From DTBU01 sp964568845 (GTDB taxonomy: Archaea; Thermoproteota; CALKCG01; B24), in contig CAZMSC010000020.1 in NCBI GenBank assembly GCA_964568845.1, forward strand, positions 1 to 27,347: DNA of 27,347 bases, given 5' to 3'. Shown one piece after another: positions 7,260 through 16,586 of the stretch. The notes under the pieces are model-generated. The model was not told where the DNA came from and searched no databases. It saw only the letters and a program-made list of their open reading frames with translations. Each line of letters opens with the position of its first letter. Position 1 is the stretch's first letter. The position numbers and the translations under genes were made by a program.

Positions 7260-8546
7260 GTGCCTGGATTCCTCGACTTATATATGCAGGATCTTACGGC
7301 TAAGAAGATGTGGATAAATGAAGCTTATTCTCAACCAGCCTCATCTTCCATTGCAGTCTACCTTAGAGAAGGCTTTGAAAAATACTGGAGATTTAGAGAA
7401 CTCCCTAAGGTTTCATCTGACGAGTTTAGAGTTCTCGCAGTGGATAGCAGCTCACAACAGGTCATTATGCCTAATGGTGGCATTTTCTATGTTGCAAGAG
7501 CGTTCGCTATATCAAATGCTGGCGTCGAATTCAGAAACGTGCATACGGGTTTCGATTATAGCTCTGATGAAAACTATAGAGCCGTCATCGGTAGAATTAT
7601 GGAGTGGTTGGAGCATAAGGTTGTACTAGAAGCTATTAGTATGGGTTTTAAAGACATCGTCCTATTAGATGGCTCCGTTTATGGACGGTTGGCACACGTC
7701 CCCCTTGAGATAAACTCGACATACAACAGATATTTCATGTTAAGGTACTTCGAAACACTAATCAGACTTTTTAATACGGCAAGGGAAAATAAAGTTCCAA
7801 TAGTTGGGTTAAGTAAGGAGAGCAGGTCTTCATTTTTCAGAGAGTTTTTAATGAGGAATATGATTCTTAAGTTGGCTGGGGAATTTGATTTAGACACGTT
7901 TGAAGTCAACATGCTTATGAGTATGGCTTTAGATGGAAGGAAGGGAGTGAGCGCAATATTGGATAAAACACCCCCACCTCTCAGAGATTATATCATGGAG
8001 TACATCTCCCTTAAGCCAGATTTTCTACTTATAATGAGCTATGCTAGAAAACCAGGATACAGTACGCCTTTAATTTTAAACGCCCCGTCTGGGGCTAAAA
8101 GAGCCTTTAAGCTAATTAACGTAGATCCTGTGAAATACCTACGATTAACTCATCCAGTATCTTCAGGGGATATGGATTTCATCGAGTGGGCATCGCATAT
8201 CGTCAAGGATCTGCCGAAGCTACCGGCGATCGTATCGTTTTACGTTCTGCCATCGGCTCAGGATACGCCTATGAGGGTGGATGTTCCAGCTTGGATTTTT
8301 GGAATAGAGAAAAATATGTCTGAAGTCGATTTCAGCGAAGTTGCCGATGTGAATATAGATGGTATTTTAAGGCTAATCTCGGCGGGCTACAGCGGCTTAG
8401 AAAACCATAACATATGGTTGACGGCCGCCCACAGAAGGGTTAAACTTGGAAGGAGGACTTTTGAGCACATATATCTTCCCAAGTTTGAAGAGATAGTCGG
8501 TAGAACGGCTACCTCACGGGGGTATAGGCGTGTCAGATTCCCATGA
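7260..8546 (+). CDS. nurA: NurA 5'-3' nuclease
   Basis: The 428-residue protein has the NurA catalytic pattern: an Asp in LAVDSSSQQ (D62), a second Asp in IVLLDGSVYG (D137), the KESRSS stretch after strand VPIVGL, and a C-terminal AAHRRVKLGRR. NurA is a Mn-dependent RNase H-fold nuclease that works as a dimer docked on the HerA hexamer to resect DNA ends. It is the first gene of a tight operon with herA, mre11 and rad50, which confirms the role. GTG at 7260 is taken as the start. The 3' end overlaps herA by 17 bases, suggesting translational coupling. Confidence 0.9.
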   Translation: MPGFLDLYMQDLTAKKMWINEAYSQPASSSIAVYLREGFEKYWRFRELPKVSSDEFRVLAVDSSSQQVIMPNGGIFYVARAFAISNAGVEFRNVHTGFDYSSDENYRAVIGRIMEWLEHKVVLEAISMGFKDIVLLDGSVYGRLAHVPLEINSTYNRYFMLRYFETLIRLFNTARENKVPIVGLSKESRSSFFREFLMRNMILKLAGEFDLDTFEVNMLMSMALDGRKGVSAILDKTPPPLRDYIMEYISLKPDFLLIMSYARKPGYSTPLILNAPSGAKRAFKLINVDPVKYLRLTHPVSSGDMDFIEWASHIVKDLPKLPAIVSFYVLPSAQDTPMRVDVPAWIFGIEKNMSEVDFSEVADVNIDGILRLISAGYSGLENHNIWLTAAHRRVKLGRRTFEHIYLPKFEEIVGRTATSRGYRRVRFP

Positions 8547-10122
8547 GCAGCTGGAGCGTTTAGGCTACGTAATTGGAGAGGCGAACCCTTCTCAGTTTTA
8601 CTTCATAGCAGATGAAGGTAAAAACCCTCCCAGGTGGGAGTATGTGCTCGTGAAATCTAGGGAAGCAGTTGACGGGTTTGAAGTTGAGGTTCCGATAATA
8701 GCACAGATATGCGAGATAACGTCGTTAAGTTTAGCGCTCGACCTTGAAAATAAGCCCAATCTTGAGGCCGTTGAGAGACTGATAAAAGCTCAACTCGTAG
8801 ATAGAAGGCTTATAGCCAAAGCGAGAGTTCTTGGGTTCGCGTTAAAAGGGGAAGTTTTACAGCCTAGGAGGGCTATACATCCAGGTAACGTAGTGTATAG
8901 GGCTCCTTCAACCATTTTAAGTGAATTCTACTCTTACCCGCCTGAAGAAGGGTTACACGTAGGCTATTTGATCACTAGACCAGACGTCCCTGTAAACATA
9001 TCTGTAAAGGGGTTTAGAAGACATTTGGCCATACTTGCACAGACTGGAGCTGGGAAAAGCTACGTTGCAGGCGTACTGCTTGAAGAGCTACTTAAAAAGG
9101 GTGCGACAGCCATAATTTTAGACCCGCATGCGGATTACGTGTTTATGTCTCACAGGAGGATGGGTGGGAGGTTTTCCAGTAGAGTCGCGGTGTTTAAGAC
9201 GCGTGAAAGCACCGGAAGATATGGTGAGGAACAGATAGGTAAGGTGGAAGTGTATGAAGTGAGGTTTTCAGACCTGTCGATAGATGAGATCGTAACCGTC
9301 TGCGGTATAAGTGAGTCGTGGACCAATATAGTCAACGCTGTTGGAAAAGCGCTCGACAAGCTCAAGAAGGAGGGAAGCTATGGACTAGAAGATCTCATAG
9401 ATAGACTTGGTAAGTCTGAAGATCCACATTCTCTCTCGGCTCTTAAATATGTGAAGAGGTTGCAGAAGATTAGGGTTTTCGGAGACACCACTACGGGCGT
9501 CAATAGATTGCTTAGACCTCAGCATATATCGGTGGTTGACCTCTCAGGTCTCGACGATGAAGTTGCAGACTACATAGCGTTCAGAATCCTAGGAGACGTT
9601 TTCGAAGCGGTTAGAGATCAAAAGTATGGTTATCCAGTCTTCCTCTTCATCGAGGAGGCGCATAGATTCATACCGTATAAGGAGAAGACTCTATCGAAAA
9701 ACATCATAAAGAAGATCGCAGCTGAGGGTAGGAAGTTCGGCATCTTCTTAGTCGTAGTCACTCAAAGGCCTCATAAGATAGACCCAGACGTTTTAAGTCA
9801 ATGTAACAGCCAGATCATCCTTAGAATGACAAACCCTGAAGACCAAGACGCTGTTAGGAAGAGCTCGGAGAGGATGAGCGAAGACCTCTTAAAAGACCTC
9901 CCTGGGCTCAACGTGGGAGAAGCCATCGTAGTGGGTGAAATCACGAAAGCGCCGGTCATGGTGAAAGTTAGGAGTAGAGAGACTATAGAAGGCGGTGCCG
10001 ACATAGATATAATCGGTAAGCTTAAGGAGGCTGTTAAAGAGGCGGAGAATGAAGAGTCTTCTCTAGCTGAGAAACTGGATAGGGAGAGGAAACTGATAAA
10101 AAGTATTGTTGAAGGTGTTTAA
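8530..10122 (+). CDS. herA: HerA hexameric DNA helicase/translocase
   Basis: The 530-residue product has an N-terminal HAS-barrel region (residues about 1-110) followed by a RecA/FtsK-like ATPase. Walker A is AQTGAGKS (170-177), Walker B is FLFIEEAH with the catalytic Glu at 375-376, and an RPHKIDP stretch follows the sensor region TQR. HerA pumps DNA through its ring and feeds the NurA nuclease during end resection with Mre11-Rad50. The start is GTG at 8530, seven bases behind GGGGG (8518-8522), inside the end of nurA. The C-terminal 40 residues are a charged helix (EAENEESS, EKLDRERK), as is usual for docking. Confidence 0.92.
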   Translation: MSDSHEQLERLGYVIGEANPSQFYFIADEGKNPPRWEYVLVKSREAVDGFEVEVPIIAQICEITSLSLALDLENKPNLEAVERLIKAQLVDRRLIAKARVLGFALKGEVLQPRRAIHPGNVVYRAPSTILSEFYSYPPEEGLHVGYLITRPDVPVNISVKGFRRHLAILAQTGAGKSYVAGVLLEELLKKGATAIILDPHADYVFMSHRRMGGRFSSRVAVFKTRESTGRYGEEQIGKVEVYEVRFSDLSIDEIVTVCGISESWTNIVNAVGKALDKLKKEGSYGLEDLIDRLGKSEDPHSLSALKYVKRLQKIRVFGDTTTGVNRLLRPQHISVVDLSGLDDEVADYIAFRILGDVFEAVRDQKYGYPVFLFIEEAHRFIPYKEKTLSKNIIKKIAAEGRKFGIFLVVVTQRPHKIDPDVLSQCNSQIILRMTNPEDQDAVRKSSERMSEDLLKDLPGLNVGEAIVVGEITKAPVMVKVRSRETIEGGADIDIIGKLKEAVKEAENEESSLAEKLDRERKLIKSIVEGV

Positions 10123-10123
10123 T

Positions 10124-11269
10124 TTGAGAATTGCACACGTATCCGATACGCACCTTGGGAGAAGACAGTACAACCTAGATGAGAGGGAAAATGACACATA
10201 CGATGCGTTTAATGAAGTGGTTGAGAAGGTTCTTGAAGAACGTGTCGAAGTTTTCATCCACTCCGGAGACCTCTTCGACTCCCCCACTCCTCCGATAAAG
10301 GCTTTGAAAAACTTCAAGGAAAATTTGAAGAAGCTTCAAGGAAAAGTAAAGCTCATCACAGTCCTCGGAGACCACGACTTTCCTAAGAGACGCGGATTAC
10401 CGCCACATAGTCTATTCGAAGAAGTCAGAGTTCTAGGAGTAGGGGGGTTGGAGTGGTTGGAAGTTAATGGGGTATTTATTGCTGGTATTTCCAACATACG
10501 TGGGGGAAGTGTAGAATTACTTAAAACGGAGCTTCAGAAATTCGATCAAGCGGCAAGTAGATATTCTAAGTCTATACTCGTGGCGCACCAGGGAGTGGAT
10601 AAGTACCTACCCTTTGAAGGCGCGTATGAGCTTAAAGAGGCGGACCTACCTAGGAAAGCATCCTACTATGCCTTTGGACACATACATTCAAGGGCTTTAA
10701 CGAAGTTTGGGGGAGGGTATTTCTCCTACGCAGGTTCAACGGAGATCATGAGGAGGGATGAAGTGAAATCGTGGGTTAAAGATGGAAGGGGATTCTACAT
10801 AGTAGACCTTGAGGAGGATGAGCTAAAAGTGCATAAAATCGACATCGACGTTAGACCCCAGTACGAAGTTGAGTTGGATTTGACTAGAGAGAGTCTTCAA
10901 GATCCCTTCTCAAAATGCTTGAGTTCGGTCAAGAAGATGCCCATACTCCATATATATGTGAGCGGTAGAAACATAAACACTAGGCAGATTCTAAACAGCC
11001 TCAACCTTCTACTTAAAGATAAGACGCTGAAATACAACGTGTTCTTTAAAGACTTAACAACGGTTCAGCAAACGCCTATGCTGAAATTCCACGAAGAAGA
11101 CTCCGTGGACTTGAGAAGGAGACTCATAAGCGAATACTTAAACAGCCGGGGATTGGGTGATCAGATGTATGTAGATCTGGCGTGGAAACTCTACGAACAC
11201 TTATCGAAAGATGAGATAGATCAAGCTGAAAAAGTGGTCGAAGAATCCATAGTTGGTGAGGAAAAGTGA
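10124..11269 (+). CDS. mre11: Mre11 nuclease of the Mre11-Rad50 complex
   Basis: The start is taken as TTG 10124, one base after the herA stop and six bases behind GAAGGTG (10111-10117). This gives 381 residues starting MRIAHVSDTHLG, as in other archaeal Mre11 proteins; an upstream in-frame TTG at 10106 lies inside herA. Phosphoesterase motifs in order are D8/H10 (VSDTHLG), HSGDLFDS, G82-D83-H84-D85, a His in VAHQGVDKY and FGHIHS. The third motif is normally GNHD and here reads GDHD. The enzyme is a Mn-dependent exo/endonuclease at DNA double-strand breaks and partners Rad50, whose start overlaps this stop by four bases. The C-terminal part (after about residue 300) contains the Rad50-binding helices. 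Confidence 0.92.
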   Translation: MRIAHVSDTHLGRRQYNLDERENDTYDAFNEVVEKVLEERVEVFIHSGDLFDSPTPPIKALKNFKENLKKLQGKVKLITVLGDHDFPKRRGLPPHSLFEEVRVLGVGGLEWLEVNGVFIAGISNIRGGSVELLKTELQKFDQAASRYSKSILVAHQGVDKYLPFEGAYELKEADLPRKASYYAFGHIHSRALTKFGGGYFSYAGSTEIMRRDEVKSWVKDGRGFYIVDLEEDELKVHKIDIDVRPQYEVELDLTRESLQDPFSKCLSSVKKMPILHIYVSGRNINTRQILNSLNLLLKDKTLKYNVFFKDLTTVQQTPMLKFHEEDSVDLRRRLISEYLNSRGLGDQMYVDLAWKLYEHLSKDEIDQAEKVVEESIVGEEK

Positions 11270-13890
11270 TAGTATTAAAAAGGCTTAAACTGAGAAACTT
11301 TCTATCTCATGGAAATACTGAGATAGACTTCCCCCTGGGTGTGACAGCAATAGTGGGGCCAAATGGGGCTGGAAAAACAGCTATCATGGATGCCATTATC
11401 CACGCCTTCCTCGGTTTTGAAAAAGACGTGAAGACAAGGGGGGAGAACGTTGACGACCTAATAAGAAGAGGGGCGAGTGAAGCTGAAATCAGCCTAGCCT
11501 TTGAAGCTAATAATAGAGAATACTTGGTGCAGTGGGTTAGGACGAAGGGTGGACGTGTAGATGCCTCACTTAGAAGAAGCGATTTAGGCTATATAGCTCG
11601 TTCAGCAAAGCAAGTTAGACAGGAGATTTTAAAGCTACTTGAACTCGATAGTAAGACGCTGTTGAATTCTATATTTATCCGCCAAGGCGAAATCACAAGC
11701 CTCGTTGAGGTCACACCTGCGGATAGGAAGAAGCTTATAGGTAGGATGATCGGCATCGATACGTTTGAAAAAGCTTGGGAAAATATGCGTGAAATAATCA
11801 ATCACGTGGAGGGGTTGAAAAATAATGTCGAAAGGGAAATACATGGTAAGAGTGAGCGGCTGGAGGAGAAGAAGCGTAACTATAACGACTGCTCCAACGC
11901 TATAAGGGAGTTGGAGGAAAAGGTAGCTGTATTCAAGAAAAAGGTTGAGCAACTAGAGGAAGAATATGGATCGGTCAATAGGGAGAAACAATCCTTAGAC
12001 GAGAAAGAATCCATTTACAACAACTTGAAGAGAGACTACGAGCTCATCCATCGAGATCTGAACCACCTAGAAGATAGGCTTAGAGAGATGACGATGGAGC
12101 TTGAAGATTGTAGGAAGGCTAAGGAGGAGGTTGAAAAGTTAGAATCTGAAATCGGGAAGGTCCAGTTTTTGGAGAATTACGCGGAGAGAGTTAGAGAGCT
12201 TCAAGAATATGATAGAGAAGAACGTGATCTACGGGAGAAGTTGAGACTGCTGGATGAGGCTGAGGATGAGGTGAAGGGCTCTATGAGAGGAATGGCAGAA
12301 ATTGGCTATACGTTTAAAGTTGAAAACGAAGCAGGAGTAGTCGATCTAACAGACGACCCTATAAGCCTCAACAATAGAGCTGTGAAAAACGCTTCAGACG
12401 TTAAACATCTAGCTGAACAGCTGAAGTTAGAAGAAAGGGATCTAGCCACTCTATTAAGTAGAGTTGAAAAACTTCTACCTAAACCGACTAAGCAAACGTT
12501 AAATGCAAAGTTAGTGGAGTTGGATGGCGAGATTGGGAAGATTGAAGATTCCATCAAGAAGGTGAACGAAGAAGTCGGTTGGATTAGCAGTAGGATTGAA
12601 AAGTTAACTCAAGACTTCAACAGCCTAGATAAGCTTGACATATGTCCTCTGTGTAGAACTAGGTTGACGCCTCAGCATAAGGAGCAGGCTAAACGGGAAA
12701 TTGTAGAGGAATTGGACTCTTTGAAGAATAGGCTTACTTTTGTCGATGGGAAGAGGGGTGAATTGGAAAACTTAATGGGAGAGGTGAGGAGGGAGAAAGA
12801 GGCGCTTCTCAAACTGTCCACGGATGTGGAGAATATTGAGAAATTGCTCAGAGATTTAGAGGATCATAGGAGGAGCCTTAATGAGAAGGCGTATGAATTA
12901 AATGCCATCTTAAGGAGGGTTGGTAAGTTACGGAAAGAAGTTGGAGGAAGACTTTCAAAAGTAGAGGAGAGCTTGATTCAAACTCAAAGCGAGCTTGAGA
13001 AACTCGTAGGAGTACTCGGCTATAAACCTAGCGACCCAGAAGCTGAGTTAAAGATTATTCGAAGTAAGAAGGAGAAGTATGATGGGCTTAAACCGATAGC
13101 CAGCCAGTATGAGGAAAAAGCTGAGAGTTTTAAGGAAGCTGTTGGTAAAAAGCTTAAGCTTGAGAAAGAGCTTGAGAAACTTGAAGAATCCATTAACAAC
13201 TCGGGCTACGATCCTAAAAGACACGAGGAAATTAAGAGGTTGCTTGACTCTCTCGGAAAGAGATTGATAGAATGTAAATCGAGTATTGAAAATTTAGAGG
13301 CGCAGATTAACAGTGAGAGGAGGAAGCTGTCCAACATTGAAATGGAAATAGGGCAGCTCTACGATGAGATATCTAAACTTAAAGCTAAACGCGATAGAAT
13401 TGAGGATTTTAGATCTAAACTTGAGAAGATTAGAGAGGCGTTTTCAAAAGACGGTGTTCAGAGGATGTTGAGGCAGAGGCTCACGCCTCATATATCTGAG
13501 CTCGCTACTAGATACGTTGAACGTTTCAACCTTGACGTAACAAGCATCATTATTGACGAGAATTTAGACGTCAATGTTGTGAGGGGTGGAGAGGTTACGC
13601 CTCTTTCACTACTCAGTGGTGGTGAGAAGGTCGCCATTGCGATAGCTTTAAGATTAGCCATAGCTAAGGCTCTCGCTGGAATGCTTTCAACGATCATAAT
13701 GGATGAGCCGACGATACATTTAGATGAGGAGAGGAGGAGAGAGCTGGTGGAAGTTGTTAAAAGCTTCTTCAGAGAAGGAACTGTAGTGCCTCAGATGGTG
13801 ATAATTACACACGATAGAGAGCTGGAGGAGGTGGCCGACACACTTTACCAAGTGGAGAAGGTAAATGGTGTATCTAAAATCGTAGAGTAG
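11266..13890 (+). CDS. rad50: Rad50 SMC-like ATPase
   Basis: The 874-residue protein has all Rad50 elements: Walker A GPNGAGKT (31-38), a Q-loop region (IFIRQGEI), long coiled coils, the zinc hook C460-P-L-C463, the ABC signature LSGGEK (783-788), Walker B IIMDEPTIHLDE (D813, E814) and the H-loop ITHDREL. Two Rad50 chains dimerise through the hook and, with Mre11, tether and open broken DNA ends. The length is normal for archaeal Rad50. GTG 11266 overlaps the mre11 stop (GTGA), which suggests translational coupling. It ends with TAG, showing that TAG is an ordinary stop in this genome. Confidence 0.95.
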   Translation: MIVLKRLKLRNFLSHGNTEIDFPLGVTAIVGPNGAGKTAIMDAIIHAFLGFEKDVKTRGENVDDLIRRGASEAEISLAFEANNREYLVQWVRTKGGRVDASLRRSDLGYIARSAKQVRQEILKLLELDSKTLLNSIFIRQGEITSLVEVTPADRKKLIGRMIGIDTFEKAWENMREIINHVEGLKNNVEREIHGKSERLEEKKRNYNDCSNAIRELEEKVAVFKKKVEQLEEEYGSVNREKQSLDEKESIYNNLKRDYELIHRDLNHLEDRLREMTMELEDCRKAKEEVEKLESEIGKVQFLENYAERVRELQEYDREERDLREKLRLLDEAEDEVKGSMRGMAEIGYTFKVENEAGVVDLTDDPISLNNRAVKNASDVKHLAEQLKLEERDLATLLSRVEKLLPKPTKQTLNAKLVELDGEIGKIEDSIKKVNEEVGWISSRIEKLTQDFNSLDKLDICPLCRTRLTPQHKEQAKREIVEELDSLKNRLTFVDGKRGELENLMGEVRREKEALLKLSTDVENIEKLLRDLEDHRRSLNEKAYELNAILRRVGKLRKEVGGRLSKVEESLIQTQSELEKLVGVLGYKPSDPEAELKIIRSKKEKYDGLKPIASQYEEKAESFKEAVGKKLKLEKELEKLEESINNSGYDPKRHEEIKRLLDSLGKRLIECKSSIENLEAQINSERRKLSNIEMEIGQLYDEISKLKAKRDRIEDFRSKLEKIREAFSKDGVQRMLRQRLTPHISELATRYVERFNLDVTSIIIDENLDVNVVRGGEVTPLSLLSGGEKVAIAIALRLAIAKALAGMLSTIIMDEPTIHLDEERRRELVEVVKSFFREGTVVPQMVIITHDRELEEVADTLYQVEKVNGVSKIVE

Positions 13891-13947
13891 AAAATGCTCC
13901 GCCATGTTTAATATTGAAGCTTTTACATTAACAGATTGTATAAACCT

Positions 13948-14613
13948 TTATTCAATGTATGGGGCTATGTAAACTGTCAAGTTTATAGGTTCTGTAGATG
14001 TTATACGCATGGGTTTATCCTCAGCAAACTCTACTTTAACAACTTTGGCCACGTTTTTGATATACTTAAATATGCTGATGAGGTAATTCATACTGTAGCT
14101 ACTCTCTGCATAGCCATCTTTGTCGAATAGCATTTGAGAATTTAATAACCCCTCACTGTTCTTACCCTTAAATTGTACGGCGTCCTCAATAATAGATACT
14201 CTTACAGTATGCTCGTCTGCAATACTTGAGAGAATTCTATATACTTCAGCCGTAGGTGCTATGAAGTAGACGTTTAAATCCAATTTTAATGGAGGTAAAT
14301 CCTCTGGTTCAATGTCTGGTTGCTCAAACTTCTTAGTTACATTACCGCATGATATTTTGAGAGGCTCTGATCTACATACTGTAAGCGTACACTTATCACC
14401 CTTTCTAGGTTTAAAACTCCTCAATACTTCTTTAACATTCAATGTAAAGTAGAACTCACCCGTCAGCTCATACTCATCTATAACGTGTAGAGGTACCATT
14501 ACATCGATAAGGGTTACGTGGGATGGATTCATCATTTTAACGGCTAAGCCGCTGTAAGTCGCCTTAAAAACAACGTCATCTCTACCGTCAACGTATGTTC
14601 TTGACATATTCAT
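13948..14613 (-). CDS. pcn: PCNA-type DNA sliding clamp with a short N-terminus
   Basis: The 221-residue protein aligns by eye with archaeal PCNA: VVFKATYSGLAVKMMNPSHV matches the first-domain core, FTLNVKEVLRSFK the second strand pair, PEDLPPLKLDL the interdomain region, and DKPMRITSTE with YIAPYIE the C-terminal end. It is about 25 residues shorter than usual. Some 13 are missing at the N-terminus, where canonical PCNA has its first strand and the start of helix one. An in-frame TAG directly precedes ATG 14613, and a TATA-like TAAATATATG (14631-14640, minus strand) sits about 23 bases upstream, so the short start is probably real; ATG 14607 is also possible. The clamp tethers polymerases and repair enzymes. 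This copy may be a specialised subunit. It is convergent with rad50. Confidence 0.8.
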   Translation of the reverse strand: MNMSRTYVDGRDDVVFKATYSGLAVKMMNPSHVTLIDVMVPLHVIDEYELTGEFYFTLNVKEVLRSFKPRKGDKCTLTVCRSEPLKISCGNVTKKFEQPDIEPEDLPPLKLDLNVYFIAPTAEVYRILSSIADEHTVRVSIIEDAVQFKGKNSEGLLNSQMLFDKDGYAESSYSMNYLISIFKYIKNVAKVVKVEFAEDKPMRITSTEPINLTVYIAPYIE

Positions 14614-14630
14614 CTACTTTTCCAATTTCA

Positions 14631-14640
14631 CATATATTTA
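14631..14640 (-). promoter_or_regulatory. TATA-like box of the PCNA gene
   Basis: TAAATATATG on the minus strand is centred 23 bases before ATG 14613. This spacing implies a leaderless transcript and supports the short N-terminus. Confidence 0.5.
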
Positions 14641-14732
14641 TGCTTATAATCTAAATGTTGTAAGGAAGCCAAGCCTACTGTCAAACATCGAAGAGTAGCC
14701 ACTGCTGAAAGCTCCCATAGAAGAAATTTAGA

Positions 14733-15597
14733 TCATGGCATAAACTCTACATTCAAGTTTAACCAACACCTATCCCTATGCTTTTTAAACCCTATCTTTT
14801 CATAAATGCGTTTTGCAGGAGCATTATCGCTACGGACTCCTAATCCCACATATTCTACACCGTAACGTTTGAAGGCATTCTCCACAGTTTTCGAAACCAC
14901 TGATGTGGCAAACCCCCTCCCCCGATACTTTTGGCTTGTGAAGACTGTTTCTATCCAGCATACTTCAGGTATATGAGGCAGCAATTCACCCAATCGGGCT
15001 ATTGAGACAAGCTACTCGTTAGCGAAGATCCCATAGACATGCCCTCTTCTCAACTCGTTTTTAGTCCACTTCACTTCTTCATCAGTTATACTGCCAAGTG
15101 AAGACCGCCACTCACGCCTCAATCTAAGGAACTCCATAACATGATTTTCATTCAACAATTCTACAGAATGTCCAATGTAGAGCCTTTCTTCGCCTCTTTT
15201 AAGTCTCATAATCTCCGTCAAGTATTCGCTTCCAATATGAAATTTGCTCTTCACTAGACCGCTAAGTTCAGGATCTACGTGGAATATGGCTTCATCTTCG
15301 TCTACCAACTCTAGTAAAGAAATTACAGTATGCACATCTCCGTCCACAATTATAGATGCTGGAACCACTCTGCCTCCGCTATATATGAGTAGAAAACCAG
15401 CCACCCCCATCCTTTAAACCAACATACCATGAAGTCTTCTTACGGGCTTCTTCATCATATAGATCGTAAAGCGGATAGAAATTATTAATAGGGTCTTTCC
15501 TCAAATAAGAGTCCAATCTTTCAACGATCTCCCCATTAAGCCCTCTTACTTTAACAGACAAAATGCATTTACCACCACTACATGGACACCAATACAA
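14733..15597 (-). pseudogene. GNAT-family acetyltransferase broken by a frameshift and a nonsense codon
   Basis: Three collinear pieces add up to about 288 residues of one GNAT protein. Piece 1 starts at ATG 15597 (MYWCPCSGGKC) and runs to KDG. At a run of five G on the coding strand (CCCCC at 15404-15408) the frame shifts by one; reading four G joins KDG to VAGFLLIYSGG in the second frame. That frame runs to an in-frame TAG at 15012-15014 after YGIFANE. Behind it, in the same frame, comes the acetyl-CoA-binding core: ETVFTSQKYRGRGFATSV (the R/Q-x-x-G-x-G/A loop) and LGVRSDNAPAKRIYEKIGF. The TAG could be one base change from AAG. Either the gene is decaying or the sequence has two errors. TAG is a normal stop elsewhere here, so readthrough is unlikely. 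The substrate is unknown. Confidence 0.75.
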
Positions 15598-15793
15598 TAT
15601 TTTTAAAGCTTATTAATTATGGAATCTACGGTAAATATAACCATACTGACATTATGTCTCAATTTCAAACCCTCTTCTTCATGAGTTTATCGAAAGCATT
15701 GAATTAGTACATTTACACTTCCTCATCTTTAACAGTTAAACTAAACGTACAGTGTCATGGGTTAAAAAATAGGGGAAGTAATTTTATCAAAGC

Positions 15794-16432
15794 TTACTTT
15801 GTAGAATTTTTCTCACATTCCTGAGCGTTTACTCTTTGGAGAGATAGGTAAAGGTAGTACCGCCTGGCAGTTTGAAGTGAATCCTTGAAGACGCCTCTTT
15901 CAGAGAAGTGGTTACGTATGATTTCCATCAGCTCGGAAAAAATGAAGAACTTCACCTCGTCTTTTTCAACCGTCATACCGTGCTTTGCCATTAAACTGTC
16001 TTTGAGAAGTTCAGATACTTCGCTTAAACATTTTTCAAAAGCCGCTAGGGTTGTCTGTTTAAGTATGTCAGCATATTTACCGATCTTCTTACGGATTTCT
16101 TCTCTCTCATCTGTAAAATATGGTACTATATCTACGTCGTAGTATTTCTCACGTTTATACTTCTTCTCAGGGACCTCAACTTCCTTAATTACCATGGCCT
16201 CCTTCAACTTGCCGATGTGGTCTAAAACAGTGCTTGGAGAGAGCTCTAATTCATCAGCCATCTGCTTAGCCGTCAAAGGACCCTTTAAACAAAGTAATAC
16301 TGTTATGGCAAGCCTCGTTTCATCAGATAACACCGTGTAAGGGTCGGGTCTTCCAGGTATATCTCCAAACTCGCCAGAACCCCACATTCCATACCTTAAA
16401 CTGGCGTATTCTTTAATCTTGCTTATTGACAT
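15794..16432 (-). CDS. ArsR-like winged-helix transcriptional regulator
   Basis: The 212-residue protein has an N-terminal winged helix-turn-helix (LSDETRLAITVLLCLKGPLTAKQMADELELSPSTVLDHIGKLKE, about residues 35-80), typical of archaeal ArsR-family regulators. A wing with VEVPEKKYKREKYYDVD follows. The C-terminal 110 residues are helical and charged and may dimerise or sense a ligand. There is no Cys metal-binding motif of the ArsR kind, so the effector is unknown. The start codon at 16432 lies inside a perfect 9-base inverted repeat, suggesting autorepression. The neighbours (broken GNAT downstream, DUF3467 gene divergent) do not reveal its target genes. Confidence 0.8.
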   Translation of the reverse strand: MSISKIKEYASLRYGMWGSGEFGDIPGRPDPYTVLSDETRLAITVLLCLKGPLTAKQMADELELSPSTVLDHIGKLKEAMVIKEVEVPEKKYKREKYYDVDIVPYFTDEREEIRKKIGKYADILKQTTLAAFEKCLSEVSELLKDSLMAKHGMTVEKDEVKFFIFSELMEIIRNHFSERGVFKDSLQTARRYYLYLSLQRVNAQECEKNSTK

Positions 16433-16479
16433 TTTTAGTCAATAAGTTAATTGTGAAACTAGCTAATAAACTTATCGAC
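16422..16479. promoter_or_regulatory. Inverted repeats over the start of the ArsR-like gene (probable operator)
   Basis: CTTATTGAC (16422-16430) and GTCAATAAG (16438-16446) form a perfect 9-base inverted repeat with a 7-base spacer covering the start codon. A third related half-site, CTTATCGAC, lies at 16471-16479 in inverted orientation to the second. Three half-sites around the expected transcription start suggest dimer binding and autoregulation. The repeats are seen in the sequence; the role is inferred. Confidence 0.55.
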
Positions 16480-16586
16480 TAATATTATTTGAAGACGCCG
16501 CTTTACAACAAATACCGATTCTCGCAAGTCCATCAGATGGCAGTCAACAATTTAAACAAGTAAAGCATATAAATTGATGGTCTTGA

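Noticed and set aside
15012..15014. In-frame TAG in the GNAT read as pyrrolysine
   Set aside because: Rad50 and the IolG-like gene end in TAG, the GNAT also has a frameshift, and no pyrrolysine genes are seen.
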